A stretch of DNA of 64,000 nucleotides from Ruminococcus sp. (GCA_017558505.1 JAFYUM010000008.1:1-64000), one strand, 5' to 3'; positions 8,328 to 16,941 are shown, counted from the stretch's first letter. Translations and numbers: made by a program. The notes: generated from the letters alone by a model not told the origin.

Positions 8328-9542
8328 ATGTCAGAATATTATTTTTCAAATTGTAGCAGTTTTTTTAGTGCTTGTCAAATCGGTGCGGAGATTTATAATA
8401 AGCAAATTTACAGTAAAATCAACGATGCATGGGAAAATAGTTATAATGAACAACCGGATATAAGGTTGGATAACCACTTAAAGATGTATCAAATTCAACA
8501 GGATCTGTTGCGATTAGAAATCGCTGCCGCTATGTTCTGCCATGCGATGCGTTTTCAGGATACAGATTCGAATGATAATAATTCATTTATGGAAGCCCCA
8601 CCTGAATTCTTCGCCTCTTTTTATCATAATATGATTGGACTTGATGTAGATTGGAATGAACTTTTAGAAATTGCTGATTCGGAGACACTCCTTTCTCTAC
8701 GTGGTATTTGGCGTTCTATCTTGTCGAATCAAATGCAGTATTATCGGACAGAATTGCAGCCAATCTTTGAGAGATATGACAATCTGCTCACACTGACGGA
8801 ACAAATTGACCTTAATTACGGAATTGAAAACTTGAGGGATTTAAGTTACGATGGGCTATACTACAGATATTCACTACTCTGTAAGGCAGCTGAACGTATC
8901 ACTGTCAGTGAGTTGAACAGAAGATTTGAGCGAGAAGGATATCGTGGCATTATCGCTGATCTAAGTAATATCAGGAATAATGCAAACAACAGTTGTGTCA
9001 ATGGTAGTGCCCATAGTTCTGTCATGAAACGCAGCATTTGTATTGCACAATGTTCCTTTAGAGGGAAGCAAACCTGGTTTTGTGCTGTAAGCGGTCTCTG
9101 GGATCGTAGTGAACTAAAAGCACCCTGGACAGAAACACAGAAACACATGCCTCGTCCGCTTTTTCCACAGACAGTCTATGATAGACAACTTGAAAAGCAA
9201 CTTGACTCTATCATTAAAAAACTACCTATAACCACAAAATGGTGTAAAACAGCAAAAAGTATAGAAAGCTATTTTGATCTGTATTGCTCACATGTACCTT
9301 TGCCTTATCCAATTACGTTATTAGATACATTAAGGCAGGTTTATATTCAAGGACAACAGATTACGAACTGGAGACGGCTGTTTTCTTGCGGAGAACGAAA
9401 GATCCTTTGCCACCTCGCATCACAGCATAATAACATATGTAGGGTAGTTTTTTATGTAGACAGAGCTCCTTGCCACCTCTGTGACTACTCCATTAACAAA
9501 GTTAGTCAGCATTTTGTAACAGAAGTCAAGTATGTTCCGTAA
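8328..9542 (+). CDS. Prophage accessory protein with C-terminal deaminase-superfamily signature
   Basis: Encodes 404 residues; TAGGAG lies 10 bases before the ATG. Residues 1-220 are helical and unrecognised. Residues ~236-404 look like a cytidine-deaminase fold: paired strands ('ICIAQCSFRGKQTWFCAVSG'), then C354-G-E356-R-K-I-L starting a helix, a hydrophobic strand (CRVVFYVD), P381-C-H-L-C385, a helix and a last strand (VTEVKYVP). This matches the [H/C]-x-E ... P-C-x2-C pattern, with C354, C382 and C385 as zinc ligands and E356 as proton shuttle. Many polymorphic toxins and DNA/RNA editing enzymes share it; I cannot assign the family, though OTT_1508-like deaminases have a similar layout. 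No signal peptide is visible. It has its own promoter and terminator between tail and lysis genes. Confidence 0.68.
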   Translation: MSEYYFSNCSSFFSACQIGAEIYNKQIYSKINDAWENSYNEQPDIRLDNHLKMYQIQQDLLRLEIAAAMFCHAMRFQDTDSNDNNSFMEAPPEFFASFYHNMIGLDVDWNELLEIADSETLLSLRGIWRSILSNQMQYYRTELQPIFERYDNLLTLTEQIDLNYGIENLRDLSYDGLYYRYSLLCKAAERITVSELNRRFEREGYRGIIADLSNIRNNANNSCVNGSAHSSVMKRSICIAQCSFRGKQTWFCAVSGLWDRSELKAPWTETQKHMPRPLFPQTVYDRQLEKQLDSIIKKLPITTKWCKTAKSIESYFDLYCSHVPLPYPITLLDTLRQVYIQGQQITNWRRLFSCGERKILCHLASQHNNICRVVFYVDRAPCHLCDYSINKVSQHFVTEVKYVP

Positions 9543-9687
9543 TGATTTGTACAGCATTCAAAAATGTGATTTTGCTATGTTGTCATTATATAAATTCAGA
9601 TGTAATTTCCACCTCTAAAAGTATATTTCAATTAACGGGAGACATAATTTATTATATTTTGTTTTACTCAACCAAATACCGCTAATA

Positions 9688-9717
9688 ACCGCTTGTGATT
9701 ACACAGGCGGTCTTTTT
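9688..9717 (+). terminator. Intrinsic terminator after the deaminase-like gene
   Basis: A 10-bp stem (ACCGCTTGTG / CACAGGCGGT, one G-T pair) with a 4-base loop is followed by CTTTTT. The 205 bases between 9543 and 9747 otherwise hold only A+T-rich sequence and the holin RBS. Confidence 0.75.
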
Positions 9718-9747
9718 ATACCCATTTTAAGAAAGGACTGATGAAAA

Positions 9748-10185
9748 TTGAAAGAATTCTGGACGTTGACAAGAGTCTGTTTTTCAGCAATCGGAGGCTG
9801 GCTCGGCTATTTTCTCGGAGGATGTGACAACTTGATGATTGCATTAATTGTGTTTGTTGTTGCTGATTACGTCACAGGCGTGATGTGTGCGATTATTGAC
9901 AAGAAATTATCCAGCGAAGTTGGATTCAAGGGCATCTTTAAAAAGGTGCTCATTTTTATTCTTGTGGGTATTGCTCATATTCTCGATGTATACGTCATTG
10001 GCGGCGGCAGTATCTTGAGAACAGCAGTGATTTTCTTCTATATGTCAAATGAAGGTGTATCATTGCTTGAAAATGCGGCTCATCTTGGTTTACCTGTGCC
10101 AAAACAGCTGCAGGAAGTTTTAAAACAGCTTCATAAGAGAAGTGAAGAAATGGAGGAAAAGGACAATGGCAATTCTGAAACCTGA
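9748..10185 (+). CDS. Phage holin, holin_4 (toxin secretion/lysis) type
   Basis: Encodes 145 residues from a TTG start, with GAAAGGA about 11 bases upstream; no in-frame ATG fits. It has three to four hydrophobic segments (residues ~8-25, 30-48, 66-88 and 92-108). The signature of the Holin_4 family is visible: 'GWLGYFLGG.D.L..AL..F...DYVTGV', 'SSEVGFKGIFKKVLIFILVGIAHILD', 'LRTAVIFFYMSNEGVSLLENA..LG.P.P..L...L..L'. Such holins form pores that release the endolysin. It overlaps the amidase gene by 20 bases. Confidence 0.92.
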   Translation: MKEFWTLTRVCFSAIGGWLGYFLGGCDNLMIALIVFVVADYVTGVMCAIIDKKLSSEVGFKGIFKKVLIFILVGIAHILDVYVIGGGSILRTAVIFFYMSNEGVSLLENAAHLGLPVPKQLQEVLKQLHKRSEEMEEKDNGNSET

Positions 10186-11131
10186 TAAGACAACAAATCT
10201 CGGCGATGTAACTGTCAATGAATTTCTGCTCACAAAGCACAATCCCCGAAATATCGCAATGCCCTCCGTATCTATGGAGGGCAAAATTATTGGTGTTACA
10301 ATTCATAACACATCGTGGATTAGTGTTGCGAAAGGAACAACGCCTGCGGAACAGTACACCCGTGCTACTTACAATGGCAACATGAACGATGTCCGTGTGC
10401 ATTACTATGTGGATCACACTTGTGCGTGGCAGAATCTGCCCCTTGATCTGTCTGGCTGGCACGCTGCTGACGGCAGCGGCAACGGCAACCGCAAGACAAT
10501 TGCAATTGAGTGTATTATGAGTTCGGCGTACAATGAAAACGACCGTAAATCGGAGGATAATGCGGCAAGACTGGCGGCGGCTCTGCTGAAACAGTACAGA
10601 CTTGGTATCGAGTGCCTGTTTACTCATACCCACTGGCTTAATGTCAAGGACGGTAGGAAGGGTACAGTTGATGAACTTAATACCATGAAAAACAGCTACA
10701 AGATGTGTCCGCTGTATATTCTTCCGCACTGGGCTGCATTCAAGGCGAAGGTGCAGGAATATCTTACAGAGGGGCAGATTTATCGTGTGCGTACTTCATG
10801 GGATAATGTGAAGTCACAGACAGGTGCGTTTAAAAGTCTGAAAAATGCAAAGAAATCCTGTAAGGCTGGGTATTCTGTGTTCGATGAGAATGGCACATCT
10901 GTATTCACGGCTGAAAAGGCTCACAAGAAGGGCGATAAGATTACGCTGAAAAATGCTGTACTTTATGCTTCTTCTACCGCAAAGTCCGCTGTGAAGAAAA
11001 ACGGTACTTTCTATCTGTATGATGGTGTGGAGGTCAACGGCAGATACCGTATTACTACAAAATCTGCATTCTGTGGTAAAAATCCTATCGGTCAGTATGT
11101 GACCGGGTGGGTGGATAGAAAGGATATTTAA
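10166..11131 (+). CDS. N-acetylmuramoyl-L-alanine amidase (phage endolysin)
   Basis: Encodes 321 residues. The ATG at 10166 has AAAAGGA just upstream. Residues ~40-200 form an Amidase_2/PGRP-like domain: 'GVTIHNTSW' (His47), 'HYYVDHTCAWQNLPLDLSGWHA', 'TIAIECIMS', 'THTHWLN' and 'MCPLYIL', giving the expected zinc ligands (His, His, Cys). It would cleave the MurNAc-L-Ala bond. Residues ~210-321 hold a wall-binding region: an SPOR-like stretch ('VKSQTGAFKSLKNAKKSCKAGYSVFDENG') then a short SH3-like piece ('LKNAVLYASSTAK', 'YRITT'). It is paired with the overlapping holin. Confidence 0.92.
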   Translation: MAILKPDKTTNLGDVTVNEFLLTKHNPRNIAMPSVSMEGKIIGVTIHNTSWISVAKGTTPAEQYTRATYNGNMNDVRVHYYVDHTCAWQNLPLDLSGWHAADGSGNGNRKTIAIECIMSSAYNENDRKSEDNAARLAAALLKQYRLGIECLFTHTHWLNVKDGRKGTVDELNTMKNSYKMCPLYILPHWAAFKAKVQEYLTEGQIYRVRTSWDNVKSQTGAFKSLKNAKKSCKAGYSVFDENGTSVFTAEKAHKKGDKITLKNAVLYASSTAKSAVKKNGTFYLYDGVEVNGRYRITTKSAFCGKNPIGQYVTGWVDRKDI

Positions 11132-11254
11132 GTTTATGACTGTCGGGGAATTTTCCTCATCAGCTTTTTTTATTTATGGGTTAATTTTTCGCCGTTTTCC
11201 ATTGACTGATACTTGAAGGGGTTGACTTTTCAGGCTATCATTGGGAGGTGTAAT

Positions 11255-11446
11255 ATGGAACAAAAGAAAATTATTGATGAGATTGGATATTACAAGGCGC
11301 AGGCAATTACAGAATTGCTCTATACAAAGGGATTTATCACATTTGACGAGTATGACAAATTAACTGAAATAAACCGCCAAACTTTCTCTCCTATGTATGT
11401 GGACTTATTACCGAAACCGCTTGAAAAATCATCGGAACAGAGTTAA
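11255..11446 (+). CDS. Small SHOCT-like protein ahead of recombinases
   Basis: Encodes 63 residues. The ATG at 11255 is preceded by GGGAGGTG; the frame extends 14 codons upstream but without a good RBS. The core 'AITELLYTKGFITFDEYDKLTEI' looks like a SHOCT-type motif, a short helix-turn-helix-like oligomerisation segment. It ends 30 bases before the first serine recombinase and is likely cotranscribed with it. A role as accessory or directionality factor is only inference. Confidence 0.6.
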   Translation: MEQKKIIDEIGYYKAQAITELLYTKGFITFDEYDKLTEINRQTFSPMYVDLLPKPLEKSSEQS

Positions 11447-11476
11447 TATATCATACACGAAAGGAGGAAAAAGTTC

Positions 11477-13021
11477 ATGAATATAAAAAAAATTGAAGCA
11501 CAGCCAACTGATAATAAGAAGCTCCGTGTGGCTGCGTACTGCCGTGTCAGTACCGATAATGACGACCAGCGGGAAAGTCTGGAAACGCAGAAGGCGCATT
11601 ATGAAGCATGGATCAGGATGCATTCCGACTGGGAAAGTGCTGGTGTGTTCTACGATTTCGGTATTACAGGAACAAAAGCAGAAGTACGTGACGGCTTGCA
11701 GGCTTTGCTGTACGAATGCCGTATCGGGCGCATCGACTATGTGCTGACGAAGTCCGTCAGCCGGTTCTCCCGCAATACCACGGACTGCCTTGCACTGGTG
11801 CGTGAGCTGCTTTCTTATAATGTACCCATTTACTTTGAAAAAGAGAATCTGGATACCGGAAGCATGGAGACGGAGCTTGTGCTGGCAATCCTGAGCAGTC
11901 TGGCGCAGGAGGAATCAGCGTCCATTTCCAATAATGTGAAGTGGGGCAACAAGAAACGCATCAAAAGCGGCAGGTACAGGGCAGGATGCGCACCCTACGG
12001 CTATGAGCTTGACAGTGACGGCGGATATGTGATTATTCCGGAGGAAGCAGAGATTGTCCGCTTCATTTTCGAGTCGGTTGTTTCCGGCACGGGAACGCAT
12101 AAGATCTGCAAGGAACTGGACAGGCGGTGTGTGCCGACACGCAGGGGTGGAAAGTGGAGTACCACAACGATCATGGGTATTCTGAATAATGAGAAGTATG
12201 TCGGTGATGTGCGCTACAACAAGACCTATACGGACGACAGCTTCCGCAGGCACAGGAACAAGGGCGACAGCCCGGAAGTGAAAGATCACCATGAGGCGAT
12301 CATCAGCCGGGAGATGTACGCAACAGTCCATGACGTACTTGAACAGCGGCTCAGGGAGCGCAGTATCCGGCGCGAGGATGAAAAGTACCAGCGGCGATAT
12401 GCTTTCAGCAGCAGAATCATCTGCGGGGAGTGCGGCAGCACGTTCAAACGGCAGGTGATTTCCAGCGGAATAAGCTGGTGCTGCAAAACGCACCTGACCG
12501 ATAAGGAACACTGCTCTATGAAATTTATCCATGAGGAGGCGTTTCAGTCTGCTTTCGTCACGATGCTGAATAAGCTCATTTTCACACGTAAAATACTGCT
12601 GCGCCCGTATTACAATGCTATGCGTGTGGCAGGCAGCGATGAGAACCTCCAACGCATTATGAGCCTGAAGGAGAGCATCCAAAAGAACAATGACCGGAAA
12701 TACGAGCTGAAGAAGCTCCGTGTAAAGAGTATCATTGACGCAGTGATGTATAATCAGGAGCTGAACCGCATTGAGAAACAGAACGAGGAAGCCCGCAGGG
12801 AGATACAGAGCCTCGGCAATATTGAGTCCGGTCTGATGTTTCGGGAAACCGAAAAGCTGCTGCATTTTATTGAAGCGACGGAAATGCTGGACGTTTATGA
12901 CGAGGAGCTGTTCACTTCCTTTGTTGACAGCATTATTGTTTACAGCAGGAACAGCGTCGGCTTTAAGCTGAAATGCGGACTTACATTGAGGGAGGCACTA
13001 TGTACGGATACAAGATCATAA
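11477..13021 (+). CDS. Large serine recombinase 1
   Basis: Encodes 514 residues, preceded by AAAGGAGGAAAAA. The resolvase N-terminal catalytic domain is clear: 'RVAAYCRVSTDNDDQ' with nucleophile Ser28, 'SVSRFSRNT', and the E helix 'ILSSLAQEESASISNNVKWG'. A recombinase domain follows ('APYGYELD.DG...I..EEAEIVR.IFE', 'GILNNEKYVGDV'). Then comes a zinc ribbon near residues 315-345 (CGECGS ... CC ... C) and a C-terminal coiled coil. This is the architecture of phage and ICE integrases such as TndX or phiC31 Int. It probably integrates or excises the prophage. Confidence 0.94.
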   Translation: MNIKKIEAQPTDNKKLRVAAYCRVSTDNDDQRESLETQKAHYEAWIRMHSDWESAGVFYDFGITGTKAEVRDGLQALLYECRIGRIDYVLTKSVSRFSRNTTDCLALVRELLSYNVPIYFEKENLDTGSMETELVLAILSSLAQEESASISNNVKWGNKKRIKSGRYRAGCAPYGYELDSDGGYVIIPEEAEIVRFIFESVVSGTGTHKICKELDRRCVPTRRGGKWSTTTIMGILNNEKYVGDVRYNKTYTDDSFRRHRNKGDSPEVKDHHEAIISREMYATVHDVLEQRLRERSIRREDEKYQRRYAFSSRIICGECGSTFKRQVISSGISWCCKTHLTDKEHCSMKFIHEEAFQSAFVTMLNKLIFTRKILLRPYYNAMRVAGSDENLQRIMSLKESIQKNNDRKYELKKLRVKSIIDAVMYNQELNRIEKQNEEARREIQSLGNIESGLMFRETEKLLHFIEATEMLDVYDEELFTSFVDSIIVYSRNSVGFKLKCGLTLREALCTDTRS

Positions 13022-13392
13022 ACGGCAAAGCTGTCATCGACGAAGCCGAGGCTGTTGTTATTATCGGTATCTTCAACGGTTATATTTCTGGGCTGAGCAT
13101 GAATGCGGCTGCGGAGAATGCAGGCGTACCTATGGCACACAGCACGGTAAAGAAGCTTTTATCCAGAACTGCATATATCGGGGACGACTATTATCCTGCG
13201 ATTATCAGTCGGGAAACCTTTGCTAAAGCAAACGGCAGAAGGTTGCATCGTGCAAACCTGCACAGCCATGAAAAGCGGTATACCGCACCGCCGATTCACA
13301 AGACGTTCGATCTGGCAGGGGCAGAGACGCATTACAATGATCCAGCACAGCAAGCCGAATATATTTATAGTCTGATAGAGGTGAAACCATGA
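13000..13392 (+). CDS. Stand-alone recombinase (DNA-binding) domain protein
   Basis: Encodes 130 residues. The ATG at 13000 follows GGAGG and overlaps the end of recombinase 1. It has no resolvase catalytic domain. Residues 1-75 match the central 'Recombinase' domain of large serine recombinases: 'YGYKIINGKAVIDEAEAVVIIGIFNGYISGLSMNAAA', 'STVKKLLSRTAYIGDDYYPAIISRETF'. The last four bases overlap the start of recombinase 2 (ATGA), so translation is likely coupled. It could bind att DNA or form mixed complexes with its neighbours. It is not an obvious decay product, because both overlaps are intact. Confidence 0.8.
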   Translation: MYGYKIINGKAVIDEAEAVVIIGIFNGYISGLSMNAAAENAGVPMAHSTVKKLLSRTAYIGDDYYPAIISRETFAKANGRRLHRANLHSHEKRYTAPPIHKTFDLAGAETHYNDPAQQAEYIYSLIEVKP

Positions 13393-14948
13393 AAAATATG
13401 ACAGTCATTCCGCCGAAGCCGCAGAAAGGCAATGCGGCAAGGAAGGAAGAAGTGAAAAGACTGCGGGTAGCGGCATACTGCCGTGTCAGTACGGACAATG
13501 AGGAACAGGCATCAAGCTACGAGGCGCAGATTCAGCATTATGAGGAATTCATCAAGACGAATCCGGAGTGGGAATTCGTCGGGGTGTATGCTGACGAAGG
13601 CATCAGCGCGACAAATACAAAAAAGAGAGAGCAGTTCAACACTATGATTGAGGATTGTAAAAAAGGCAGGATTGATATGATATTTACAAAATCAATCAGC
13701 AGATTTGCCCGTAATACGCTGGACTGCCTGAAATACATCCGAATGCTGAAAGAGATAAATATTCCTGTTTTCTTTGAGAAAGAATCAATAAACACAATGG
13801 ATTCCAAGGGAGAAGTCCTGATCACCATTATGGCATCACTGGCGCAGCAGGAATCGGAGTCGCTCAGCAAGAATACAAAAATGGGAATCCAGTACCGCTT
13901 TCAGCAGGGGAAGGTGCTGGTGAATACACGAAACTTCCTCGGATACGACAAGGACGAGGAGGGGCATCTGGTAATCAATCCGGCAGAGGCGGAGATCGTC
14001 AAGCGAATTTTCCGGGAGTATCTGGAGGGCGCAAGCTGCCAGAAAATAGCCAGAGGGCTGGAACGTGACGGCATCTGTACCGCACGTGGCAATCCACGCT
14101 GGCACGACAGCACCGTCCGCAAAATACTGGAGAATGAGAAGTATATGGGTGACGCGCTCCTGCAAAAGACTTACACCATTGACTTTCTGAACAAGAAGCG
14201 TGGCAAGAACAATGGCGTTCTACCGCAATACTACATCGAGGACGACCACGAGGCGATCATCCCGAAGGATATATTCATGCGGGTACAAGAGGAAATGGCA
14301 CGGCGGTCATCCGAGCGTGATATGAACGGCAGGCGGCAGGGATTCAGCGCAAATCACGCTTTTTCCCACATGGTGACCTGCGAGTGCTGCGGTGAGCATT
14401 TCCGCCGAATACATTGGAACAACCGGGGCAAGAAATCCATCGTCTGGCGGTGCAAGACCAGACTGGAGGACAAGACACGCTGCATGGCAAGGACGGTCAG
14501 CGAGGATGAACTGCAGCAAGGTTTTATTGACGCTATAAACAGGATGATAGAAGACAGTGAACATTACATCAACCTACTGAAAGACAACATGAAAATAGCG
14601 ATTATAAGCCGTAATCCCTTGCAGGCGGAGACACTTGCAGCACGAATGAGAGAGCTGCAGCAGGAGCTGATCGACCGGACGGAAAGCGGCATGAACTACG
14701 ATGACCTTTCTGAGGAGATACTTCGGCTGCGAGAATTGCAGGAGCAGACAAACATGGATGAAGCCGCCAAGAACGAGCGCAAGAAACGAATCCGGGAACT
14801 GGCGAATTTCATCGATTCTCAGCCGCGAACCATCACGGAGTTTGATGAGGCTCTGGCGAAGAAGCTGTTGGAAGGAGTCAGAGTAGGCGAGACTTATCTG
14901 GAATTCCAATTCAAGTCGGGTGCAAGAATGGTCGTTGAAAATGAATAG
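13389..14948 (+). CDS. Large serine recombinase 2
   Basis: Encodes 519 residues. Catalytic domain: 'RVAAYCRVSTDNEEQASS' (nucleophile Ser near residue 34), 'SISRFARNTLDCL', 'LITIMASLAQQESESLSKNTKMG'. The recombinase domain has 'LGYDKDEEGHLVINPAEAEIVKRIFREYLEG' and 'VRKILENEKYMGDALLQKTYT'. The zinc ribbon is 'CECCGEHFRR...WRCKTR'. A long C-terminal coiled coil follows. It diverges from recombinase 1 and so is not a recent tandem copy. With the two upstream genes it forms a coupled three-gene cassette that closes the prophage right end. Confidence 0.94.
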   Translation: MKNMTVIPPKPQKGNAARKEEVKRLRVAAYCRVSTDNEEQASSYEAQIQHYEEFIKTNPEWEFVGVYADEGISATNTKKREQFNTMIEDCKKGRIDMIFTKSISRFARNTLDCLKYIRMLKEINIPVFFEKESINTMDSKGEVLITIMASLAQQESESLSKNTKMGIQYRFQQGKVLVNTRNFLGYDKDEEGHLVINPAEAEIVKRIFREYLEGASCQKIARGLERDGICTARGNPRWHDSTVRKILENEKYMGDALLQKTYTIDFLNKKRGKNNGVLPQYYIEDDHEAIIPKDIFMRVQEEMARRSSERDMNGRRQGFSANHAFSHMVTCECCGEHFRRIHWNNRGKKSIVWRCKTRLEDKTRCMARTVSEDELQQGFIDAINRMIEDSEHYINLLKDNMKIAIISRNPLQAETLAARMRELQQELIDRTESGMNYDDLSEEILRLRELQEQTNMDEAAKNERKKRIRELANFIDSQPRTITEFDEALAKKLLEGVRVGETYLEFQFKSGARMVVENE

Positions 14949-14959
14949 GATAGAGCAAT

Positions 14960-14998
14960 CCCCGCATCACTGGTCATTCAGTGGTGCGGGGCGTTTTT
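14960..14998 (+). terminator. Strong intrinsic terminator at end of recombinase cassette
   Basis: A 13-bp stem (14960-14972 with 14979-14991; one G-T pair) with a 6-base loop is followed by CGTTTTTTG. It lies directly between the converging recombinase 2 and the reverse-strand HEPN-type gene ending at 15001. Confidence 0.9.
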
Positions 14999-15000
14999 TG

Positions 15001-16746
15001 TTACCATTCAATTTCTTTTTTTCCTTTTATGCGGTTATACCACCACATTTTCTGTGGCATTTTAGATGGGGATAGTTCAATTATGTCTTTAGCGTCAAAC
15101 TCGCTAATCTGTTTCGTGGAAAGGTCAAAATCATCAGCGGTAGGAGAATCAGCTTTTACAAATACAATTTTAGAGATTAAATTACCTAAACCATCATATT
15201 GGGCATCTTCTTGATCATATAGCCGAATACCCCTTTGTTCAGGACGATTCTCAAATTTCAAATAATAAACACAAATATGCTTTGGTATGCGATCTATCGC
15301 CTTATATAATCTAGCATAGCTGTCACCATTAGCACCCAACTGACAGTAATCATCAGTAACTGAAGATGTAATCTTTCTTCCTCCCAATAAATAGAGCAAG
15401 CACAAAATAGTGTTGTTCCTGACTGCTTCCATAGTTGCTATATTATCAATGATATCTTTATGCAAATGTTCATTTCTGCATCCCTGGCTATAGTTTATTA
15501 GGCAATCATGAATAATGTCTTTTCCATTATCCGATACATACCAATTATCCCTATCATCATGAAGAAACCAAATAAGCGGTGCCATCTCATTAGAGAAATA
15601 TCTTCTATTGTCTTCAGTAAACCTGACCTGAATATTATTCCTTGCGTTTGGATTAGGATTAAAACGAAAATTCGAACTGTCAGATGTTAACTGCCTATTA
15701 GCTTGATTACACTTGATCCACAATGTATCATGCCCTACATTTTCTAACCGAATCAACATCAACTTTTCTAATAGTAATTCTACCGACTTAAAATAGCCGC
15801 TAACAACTGTTGAATAATCGAAAAAATGCTGGTTTCCAACTATAAACAACTGAAACAAGTATTCTGAGGTCATGAAACATCTTGCAAACTTTTCATTTCC
15901 TAGCAAAGCATGAAATAACATATTACTAAAACATCTTTCGGTAATGATATTAAGATCTGAACTTGAAAGCAACGGTTTAGTATTTGATGTTAATTCACCT
16001 GAACGGCTAAATTCCACATAGTGTGTTGTTCCTAATGAAAAAGAATTCAATGTTGTGAGAATTGTACTTTTAAACTCAGATAGATGTTTCAATGAAAGCA
16101 TCGGAATAGTTTGAAATCCAATTAACTGATTAGCCTTCTTTACTGCATTCTGTATTTCAGATAAGTACAATGACGCCAAATCTTCACTGAAATGTGATAC
16201 GAGAAAGTTTTGAAGAGTTACATAGCGAACTTTTTCTCTGAACTGTGGCGAAACTCCATAGTTTTCCATAGTGGATTCCAGTGATGTAGTATCTGACCAA
16301 TCTATGATTTCAAAATGGTCAATATTCCATCTTTTCATTTTAGCTACTATTTCTTCATCAGTAAAACACAAAGATGAGTATCTATATGCAATTTGCTTGC
16401 CTTGATGCTCAATTGAAAATGCGAATATAAACTCTTCACCGAATGTAGAATTAGAGTATCTAGTCCGAACTATGTGGCGATTATCTTTTTTCTTAAGTAT
16501 TTTGCAGTGAAAACCAGCGATAGTAAGCCATTTAGTAAAAACAGGAGTAATCAGAAATTCTCTAATGTATCTTTCGAGTATATCCTCAAAATGCTTGTAT
16601 TCAAAATATGCAGAATTGGCGGGGTTAAAGATAGGGTAATCAGTCTTATAAAAAATGATCCTTTTTGAATTAATACTACAAACATCTGAGAGTGCGCTTA
16701 TGAATGCCTCTATTTGCTGCTTTAGTACTGCATCGTATCTATTCAT
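15001..16746 (-). CDS. HEPN-motif protein, possible anti-phage/abortive-infection gene
   Basis: Encodes 581 residues of a family I do not recognise. Near residues 318-455 there is a helical region resembling HEPN domains: 'YFKSVELLLEKLMLIRL' as first helix, 'APLIWFLHDDRDNW', then R424-N-E-H-L-H429 inside 'INYSQGCRNEHLHKDII', and a closing helix. R-N-x3-H (Rx4H) is the catalytic signature of HEPN RNases of toxin-antitoxin, abortive-infection and CRISPR accessory systems. The first ~310 residues look mixed alpha/beta with no recognisable motif. It lies between the prophage recombinases and chromosomal housekeeping genes, a usual place for defence cargo, and is preceded by a 41-aa gene. Base composition is A+T rich compared with rlmD. 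Confidence 0.6.
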   Translation of the reverse strand: MNRYDAVLKQQIEAFISALSDVCSINSKRIIFYKTDYPIFNPANSAYFEYKHFEDILERYIREFLITPVFTKWLTIAGFHCKILKKKDNRHIVRTRYSNSTFGEEFIFAFSIEHQGKQIAYRYSSLCFTDEEIVAKMKRWNIDHFEIIDWSDTTSLESTMENYGVSPQFREKVRYVTLQNFLVSHFSEDLASLYLSEIQNAVKKANQLIGFQTIPMLSLKHLSEFKSTILTTLNSFSLGTTHYVEFSRSGELTSNTKPLLSSSDLNIITERCFSNMLFHALLGNEKFARCFMTSEYLFQLFIVGNQHFFDYSTVVSGYFKSVELLLEKLMLIRLENVGHDTLWIKCNQANRQLTSDSSNFRFNPNPNARNNIQVRFTEDNRRYFSNEMAPLIWFLHDDRDNWYVSDNGKDIIHDCLINYSQGCRNEHLHKDIIDNIATMEAVRNNTILCLLYLLGGRKITSSVTDDYCQLGANGDSYARLYKAIDRIPKHICVYYLKFENRPEQRGIRLYDQEDAQYDGLGNLISKIVFVKADSPTADDFDLSTKQISEFDAKDIIELSPSKMPQKMWWYNRIKGKKEIEW

Positions 16747-16767
16747 TCAACTCACTCCTTAGCCTAA

Positions 16768-16803
16768 TAAAAAACGACGCGCAGTCCGAAGACCACGCGC
16801 CGT
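16768..16803 (-). terminator. Hairpin/attenuator between the 41-aa gene and the HEPN-motif gene
   Basis: On the minus strand a 13-bp stem (16803-16791 with 16786-16774; three wobble pairs) closes a TTCG tetraloop and is followed by TTTTTTATT. It is a good intrinsic terminator placed 28 bases upstream of the HEPN gene start, so that gene would be transcribed only by read-through or after antitermination. Confidence 0.75.
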
Positions 16804-16815
16804 AGCGCCGCTTGG

Positions 16816-16941
16816 TCAGTCCTCAGAAGACTTATCATCTCCGAAAAGGGAGATGAGCTTACGAGCCGCAGGAACAACGACATCCGCCGCATCCTTAAAC
16901 TTTTCAGCCCAAGCCAGGACAGCTTCGAGTTTTTCTTTCAT
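16816..16941 (-). CDS. 41-residue small protein upstream of the HEPN-motif gene
   Basis: Encodes 41 residues: start 'MKEKLEAVLAWAEKF', then 'ADVVVPAARKLISLFG', and an acidic tail 'DDKSSED'. It is predicted to be an amphipathic helix with a short hydrophobic patch; there is no signal peptide. Support comes from a perfect AAAGGAGG seven bases before the ATG, a strong promoter at 17011-17039 and a terminator hairpin directly after the stop. The position, first in a two-gene unit with a putative RNase, would suit an antitoxin, leader peptide or phage sensor. That role is not shown by sequence. Confidence 0.65.
   Translation of the reverse strand: MKEKLEAVLAWAEKFKDAADVVVPAARKLISLFGDDKSSED

Noticed and set aside
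11915..12865. 316-codon reverse frame inside serine recombinase 1
   Set aside because: Antisense shadow of a well-conserved gene; no recognisable domain or start signal.
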